The notes under the pieces: model-generated
The model's input: the letters and a program-made list of their open reading frames with translations, nothing else
Database searches by the model: none
What the model was told of the DNA's origin: nothing
Translations under genes and position numbers: made by a program
NCBI RefSeq assembly: GCF_013374095.1
Contig: NZ_AP022672.1
Coordinates: 124,001 to 188,000 of the forward strand
DNA length: 64,000 bases
From: Sphingomonas sp. HMP6
GTDB lineage: Bacteria; Pseudomonadota; Alphaproteobacteria; Sphingomonadales; Sphingomonadaceae
Direction of reading: 5' to 3'
In this document: one piece after another, positions 60,072-64,000 of the stretch
How the letters are laid out: each line of letters starts with the position of its first letter
Position numbering within the stretch: the stretch's first letter is position 1

Positions 60072-61169
60072 TCAGCTATGCAAAAAGTGCATCACGTCGC
60101 CGTCCGCGACGACATAACCCTTGCCCTCGGCGCGGAGCTTGCCCGCATCGCGCGCGCCCGCTTCGCCCTTCAGCGTAACGTAATCGTCGAACGCGATCGT
60201 CTCGGCGCGGATGAAGCCCTTTTCGAAATCGGTGTGGATCTCGCCCGCCGCCTGCGGGGCCTTCGCGCCGACATGCACGGTCCAGGCGCGCGCTTCCTTC
60301 GGCCCAACGGTGAAGAAGGTGAGCAAGTGCAGCAATTTGTACCCGGCGACGATGACGCGCGTCAGCCCGGTTTCCGACAGGCCCAACTCGGCCAGGAACT
60401 CGCCGCGCTCGTCCGCCGCCATTGTCGCGATTTCGGCCTCGATCGCGGCGGAGACGACGACGGCCTCCGCCCCCTCGGCCTTGGCCTTTTCGAACACGCG
60501 TGCGGAAAAGGCATTGCCCTCGGCGGCATTGGCTTCATCGACATTGCAGACGTAGAGCACCGGCTTGGCGGTCAGCAACTGCGCCTGCGCGAAGGCGCGC
60601 GCCTCGTCCTCGTCCTTCGGCACGGTCAGCCGCGCAGGCTTGCCCTCGCGCAGCAGATCGAGCGCTTGCGCCAGCACCGATGCGGCGATCTTCGCGTCCT
60701 TGTCGCCCTGCGTCGCCTTCTTCTGCAGATTGGGCACGCGCTTCTCGAGGCTTTCGAGGTCGGACAGCATCAGCTCGGTCTCGACCGTCTCGGCATCGGC
60801 GATCGGATCGACCTTGCCCTCGACATGCGTGACGTCGCCATCTTCGAAGCAGCGCAGCACATGGACGATCGCATCGACTTCGCGGATGTTGCCGAGGAAC
60901 TGGTTGCCCAGACCCTCGCCCTTGGACGCGCCGCGCACCAGCCCGGCGATGTCGACGAAGCCCAATTGCGTCTCGATGATCTTGGCCGAGCCTGCCACTG
61001 CGGCGAGCTTGTCCAGCCGCGGGTCTGGCACCGCGACGTTACCGACGTTCGGCTCGATCGTGCAGAACGGATAGTTCGCCGCCTGCGCCGCCGCCGTCTG
61101 CGTCAGCGCGTTGAACAGGGTGGACTTGCCGACATTGGGCAGCCCGACGATTCCACAGCGAAAACCCAT
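60072..61169 (-). CDS. ychF: Ribosome-binding ATPase YchF
   Basis: 365-aa P-loop protein of the Obg/OLA1 family that binds ATP and ribosomes and modulates oxidative stress responses. G1 is GLPNVGKSTLFNALT, the Obg-like insert is a coiled coil (about 130-180), DIAGLVRGASKGEG is G3, and the C-terminal TGS domain includes LLTFFTVGPKEARAW. NVDE takes the place of the NKxD motif, as usual for YchF. pth, which often adjoins ychF, lies two genes away on the same strand. Confidence 0.96.
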   Translation of the reverse strand: MGFRCGIVGLPNVGKSTLFNALTQTAAAQAANYPFCTIEPNVGNVAVPDPRLDKLAAVAGSAKIIETQLGFVDIAGLVRGASKGEGLGNQFLGNIREVDAIVHVLRCFEDGDVTHVEGKVDPIADAETVETELMLSDLESLEKRVPNLQKKATQGDKDAKIAASVLAQALDLLREGKPARLTVPKDEDEARAFAQAQLLTAKPVLYVCNVDEANAAEGNAFSARVFEKAKAEGAEAVVVSAAIEAEIATMAADERGEFLAELGLSETGLTRVIVAGYKLLHLLTFFTVGPKEARAWTVHVGAKAPQAAGEIHTDFEKGFIRAETIAFDDYVTLKGEAGARDAGKLRAEGKGYVVADGDVMHFLHS

Positions 61170-61244
61170 GATGATCCTTGAAGCACGAATATGGTGATGC
61201 GCCGCCGATACGGCCTAGCGCGCCGGAATGCCAGTGGCCGGAAC

Positions 61245-61850
61245 TTACCAGCGGTAGTTGAAGCTGATGCTCACCCGTTCGGTCTTGGCGTTGCCGGGGA
61301 CGACTTCGTGCCGCAGCCAGCTTTCCCACAGGAACACGCTGCCCGCTTGCGGCTCGATATACACGAACGGCTTGAGGCTCTCCGCCGCATCGGCGCGGCG
61401 TGACGGCGCGGCCATCATCATCGGCAGGCGCGGGTCTTCGAGCTTGAGTGCTCCGGCCCCCGGCGGCACCACGATATAGACCGTGCCCGAGATGACGCTG
61501 TGCGGGTGGACATGGCCCGAATGCGTGCCGCCGGGTTTGAGGACGTTGACCCACAGGCTGTCGAGCTTGAGCTTGCGATCGTTCAGCTCAAACGCGCAGT
61601 CCTCGGCGAATTTGGCGACATGTTTGTTGAGCAGCTTGACGAGATCGCCGAATGCCGGATCGCGGTGCAGCAGGTCGTTGAGCGAGGCATAGGACGTATA
61701 GCCGCGATAGCCATGGTCTTTCGACCAGCTCCGCCCGGCGCGATCATCCACGGCCAGCGCCTGGCACGACCGGTCGAGCTCGGCGACCAGCGCCGCATTC
61801 TTCAACTTGCCCTCGTAAAACGGGGTCGCGAACAGGGTCCGTACGCTCAT
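61245..61850 (-). CDS. TIGR02466-type putative 2OG-Fe(II) oxygenase
   Basis: 201-aa protein of the TIGR02466 family, related to 2-oxoglutarate-Fe(II) oxygenases. Probable iron ligands are H119/D-type residues in GTHSGHVHPHSVISGTVYI and H in WESWLRHEVVPG; the following RVSISFNYRW holds a possible 2OG-binding Arg. Substrate unknown. Its ATG overlaps the pth stop by 4 bases, so it follows pth in the same transcript, with ychF next. Confidence 0.75.
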   Translation of the reverse strand: MSVRTLFATPFYEGKLKNAALVAELDRSCQALAVDDRAGRSWSKDHGYRGYTSYASLNDLLHRDPAFGDLVKLLNKHVAKFAEDCAFELNDRKLKLDSLWVNVLKPGGTHSGHVHPHSVISGTVYIVVPPGAGALKLEDPRLPMMMAAPSRRADAAESLKPFVYIEPQAGSVFLWESWLRHEVVPGNAKTERVSISFNYRW

Positions 61851-62422
61851 TTTCCAGTTCCTAATCGCAGGGCGACATCGCTCATGAACCGCTGGTCGTC
61901 GCCCGCCGCCAGCCATGCCGCCTCGGCCGATACCGCGCCGAGCAACTCGGCAAGCGGGTCCATCTCGGCCTTGGCGTAATTGCCGAGCACATAGGGGCTG
62001 ACCTTGTCCTTGTGCCCCGGATGCCCAATGCCCAATCGCACGCGGCGGAAGTCCTCGCCGATATGCTGCGCGATCGATCGGATGCCGTTATGGCCCGCCG
62101 CCCCGCCGCCCGTCTTCACCTTGACGCGGAATGGGTCGAGGTCGAGCTCGTCATAGAAGACGGTGACCGCATCGGGTTCGAGCTTGAAGAAGCGCATCGC
62201 CTCACCGACGCTGCGGCCGCTTTCGTTCATAAAGGTCGCGGGCTTGAGCAGCAGGATCTTTTGCCCGCCGATCCGGCCTTCCTGGGTCCAGCCCTGAAAC
62301 GCCTTCTTAACGCTGCCGAAATCATGGAAATCGGCGATCGTATCGGCCGCCATGAAACCGACATTGTGCCGGTTGAGCGCGTATTGCGCGCCGGGGTTAC
62401 CGAGGCCGACCCAGAGTTGCAC
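61847..62422 (-). CDS. pth: Peptidyl-tRNA hydrolase
   Basis: 191-aa essential enzyme that frees tRNA from prematurely released peptidyl-tRNA. Motifs are WVGLGNPGAQYALNRHNVGF (catalytic His), KPATFMNESGRSVG, DELDLD and GAAGHNGIRSIAQHI. It follows rplY by 85 bp, the usual rplY-pth pairing, with a perfect 11-bp hairpin in the spacer. Confidence 0.96.
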   Translation of the reverse strand: MQLWVGLGNPGAQYALNRHNVGFMAADTIADFHDFGSVKKAFQGWTQEGRIGGQKILLLKPATFMNESGRSVGEAMRFFKLEPDAVTVFYDELDLDPFRVKVKTGGGAAGHNGIRSIAQHIGEDFRRVRLGIGHPGHKDKVSPYVLGNYAKAEMDPLAELLGAVSAEAAWLAAGDDQRFMSDVALRLGTGK

Positions 62423-62446
62423 GATCGTCTTTGTCCTTCAAACGAA

Positions 62447-62480
62447 CGGGGCAGCGGAAGCTCTCGCCCCCGCTGCCCCG
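62447..62480 (-). terminator. Hairpin between rplY and pth
   Basis: CGGGGCAGCGG (62447-62457) and CCGCTGCCCCG (62470-62480) pair perfectly over 11 bp with a 12-base loop. No T-run follows on the minus strand. It may attenuate transcription from rplY into pth or stabilise the rplY message. Confidence 0.75.
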
Positions 62481-62507
62481 ATTGCCTGCATCCCGCAAGG
62501 GCGCAGG

Positions 62508-63194
62508 TTATTCGGCCTTGTCGGCTTCCGCTTCGGCCGCATCGTCTGCAGCGGCTTCGGCTTCAGACTCTGCAGCCTGTGCCTCGGAGACTGCGGCGTC
62601 GGCTTCTTCATCCGCAACCGTCGGCACCGTCGGCGGCACGATCGTGGCGATCGCGAAATCGCGGTCGGTGATCGCGGGCTCGACGCCCTTGGGCAGCTTC
62701 ACGTCCGAAATGTGGATCGATGCACCGACGTCGAGACCCTTGAGCGAGATCGTGATCTCGGCGGGGATTTCGGCGGCATCGCACACCAGTTCCAGCTCAT
62801 GACGCGTGACGTTCAGCACGCCACCCATCTTGGCGATGCCGGGGCAATCGTCTTCGTCGGTGAACACGATGGGCACATTGACGTGAACCGTCGTGTGCGC
62901 GCCGATGCGCAGGAAATCGACATGCGTCGGGCGTTCGGTGACGGCGTCGAACGCGACGTCCTTCGGCAGGGTGCGAACCTGCTGGCCACCGGCTTCGACC
63001 ATGACGACCGAATTCATAAAGTGACCCGTCATCAGGAGACGCATCAGCGCCTTTTCCTCGACGTGGATCGACAGGGGTTCCTGCTTGTTGCCGTAGATAA
63101 CGGCGGGGACGCGGCCTTCACGACGAAGCAAACGGGAGGCTCCCTTGCCAACCTGTTCGCGCGTCTCGGCTGCGAGCGTCAATTGGTCGCTCAT
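62508..63194 (-). CDS. rplY: 50S ribosomal protein L25 (long, CTC form)
   Basis: 228-aa L25/general stress protein CTC. The 5S-rRNA-binding N-terminal domain ([20 protein letters not shown]) is followed by the TL5/CTC beta domain (to about 185) and an acidic Glu/Ala tail ([20 protein letters not shown]). Upstream, 63228-63257 holds an 8-bp inverted repeat CGATCAGG/CCTGATCG that might be an autoregulatory site or a terminator for the preceding gene. Confidence 0.93.
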   Translation of the reverse strand: MSDQLTLAAETREQVGKGASRLLRREGRVPAVIYGNKQEPLSIHVEEKALMRLLMTGHFMNSVVMVEAGGQQVRTLPKDVAFDAVTERPTHVDFLRIGAHTTVHVNVPIVFTDEDDCPGIAKMGGVLNVTRHELELVCDAAEIPAEITISLKGLDVGASIHISDVKLPKGVEPAITDRDFAIATIVPPTVPTVADEEADAAVSEAQAAESEAEAAADDAAEAEADKAE

Positions 63195-63305
63195 TGCAAA
63201 CTCCGATTACGTTAGGGTTCAGATGATCGATCAGGCCTCCAGGGATGACCCTGATCGAAGCGCGCGCCTATAGGGCAGGGGGGTGAATAACGCAACCGCG
63301 CTCCG

Positions 63306-64000
63306 TCACTCCACCCGCTTCACCCGCAACCCCCGCGCGCGCAGCATCGCCACGACCGAATCTGCGCCGACCAGATGCCCCGCGCCGACCGCCACGAACA
63401 CGCGCCCCGGCCGCGCCATCCGCCGCACGATCGCGCTCGCCCAGCGTGCGTTGCGTGTCGTCACCAGCGCCGTCATCAGCGCGGCGTCGCCCCGTATCGG
63501 ATCGAGCGTCGCGGCCAGCCGCGCTTCATCGCCAGCCGCCCAGGCCGCGAGCAACTGCCGGTATCCCGCATCGGGCTGCACTGCATCGCGTGCGGCCCGC
63601 ACTAGCAGCGCGCGTTGCGAAGCCTCGGGCAAGCGATCGAACGCCGCGAACTGACCGCCGCGCGTTTCCAGTGCGCCGATCGCACGTCCGGCAAAGCGCG
63701 CGGTCAGCACGGGCTCAACCCCGTCCGTGCCGCTCGCATCTTCGCGCCGCCCCGCCGCCGCGCCGATCGTCAGCGCCGCCGCCCAGGTCTTCAGTCGGTC
63801 CAGCGACTCGGGCGCCACACCCGCCATCGCCATGCCGCGCTCCAGAACGCCACGATCGACAGGCGCCACGCGTTCGCGGATCGGCGGTAAGCCATCCCGC
63901 TGCGCCACGGTCAGAAACTCGGCGCGCGCCGCATCCGCGTCGGCAGGCGGCACTTCGAGGATCAGCGTATCCGCCGCCGCGATTGCACGCTCCACCTCCG
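63306..64000 (-). CDS. TraB/GumN family protein, N-terminal part outside window
   Basis: The reading frame is open to position 64000, so the N-terminus lies beyond the window. The visible 231 residues show the TraB/GumN landmarks TWAAALTIGA, FDRLPEASQRALL, RWASAIVRRMARPGRVFVAVGAGHLVG and a VVAMLRARGLRV C-terminus. These proteins resemble the EreA/ChaN fold with putative metal-dependent hydrolase chemistry. Function in sphingomonads is unknown. Confidence 0.78.
   Translation of the reverse strand, partial: EVERAIAAADTLILEVPPADADAARAEFLTVAQRDGLPPIRERVAPVDRGVLERGMAMAGVAPESLDRLKTWAAALTIGAAAGRREDASGTDGVEPVLTARFAGRAIGALETRGGQFAAFDRLPEASQRALLVRAARDAVQPDAGYRQLLAAWAAGDEARLAATLDPIRGDAALMTALVTTRNARWASAIVRRMARPGRVFVAVGAGHLVGADSVVAMLRARGLRVKRVE

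Noticed and set aside
1..64000. tRNA, rRNA, CRISPR array or insertion sequence
   Set aside because: No cloverleaf with a conserved T-loop, no regular repeat-spacer series and no transposase-like protein was found on reading both strands.

Overview
The window comes from a high-GC alphaproteobacterium of the Sphingomonas type. The strongest evidence is a serine palmitoyltransferase whose length (420 aa) and catalytic numbering (H159, D231, H234, K265) match the Sphingomonas paucimobilis enzyme. It sits with its own acyl carrier protein and a CerR-like ketoreductase, a sphingolipid module. GcrA, the alphaproteobacterial cell-cycle regulator, and a three-gene cytochrome bc1 operon agree with this. 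The gene content is ordinary chromosomal: no insertion sequence, phage, plasmid origin, CRISPR array, tRNA or rRNA was seen.

Layout. 1-804 lptF (cut by the window edge), then a CHASE3 hybrid histidine kinase. 2.9-5.5 kb sphingolipid genes spt-acp-cerR. 5.6-8.4 kb proB, a Uma2-type gene and obgE. 8.6-10.1 kb a TetR regulator divergent from a PF10118 hydrolase. 10.3-14.3 kb an assimilatory sulfate reduction operon (cobA, DUF2849, cysI, DUF934, cysH). 14.4-18.1 kb astD, selO and an alpha/beta hydrolase. 18.3-24.6 kb an accessory-looking stretch (SDR, GH130, secreted protein, GT4, nitronate monooxygenase-like enzyme, FemAB/GNAT-like protein). 24.7-29 kb recO, leuB, a polyprenyl-phosphate sugar synthase and a convergent PMT-type mannosyltransferase. 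29-32.3 kb metZ, apaG, a LysR regulator, a GNAT protein and a small membrane protein. 32.3-38.9 kb a secreted protein, parE, an outer-membrane barrel, a cyclophilin, gcrA and an ABC-2 permease. 39-43 kb an RND efflux pair. 43.1-46.5 kb argD, argF, hslO. 46.5-48.5 kb a DUF3617-like protein, a candidate sRNA, queC and queE. 48.5-52.7 kb secreted proteins, lipB, two membrane proteins and a GNAT protein. 52.7-56.9 kb hemF, trmL and petABC. 57-64 kb apt, a lipoprotein, a MaoC protein, an ENPP-type phosphodiesterase, ychF, a TIGR02466 protein, pth, rplY and a TraB/GumN protein (cut by the window edge).

The most unusual material is between the genes. Many spacers hold strongly structured repeats: a 30-bp perfect hairpin inside the sphingolipid operon, a perfect three-way-junction element upstream of obgE, a multi-hairpin element ending in a single-nucleotide-loop G-quadruplex motif near 18.2 kb, five copies of a roughly 90-bp inverted-repeat family, and a branched element between argD and argF. 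In three cases (leuB, hslO, argF) the end of the repeat appears to supply the ribosome-binding site of the next gene. A three-hairpin RNA candidate with a Rho-independent terminator lies upstream of queC and resembles the alphaproteobacterial alpha-r8 (MmgR/suhB) sRNAs.
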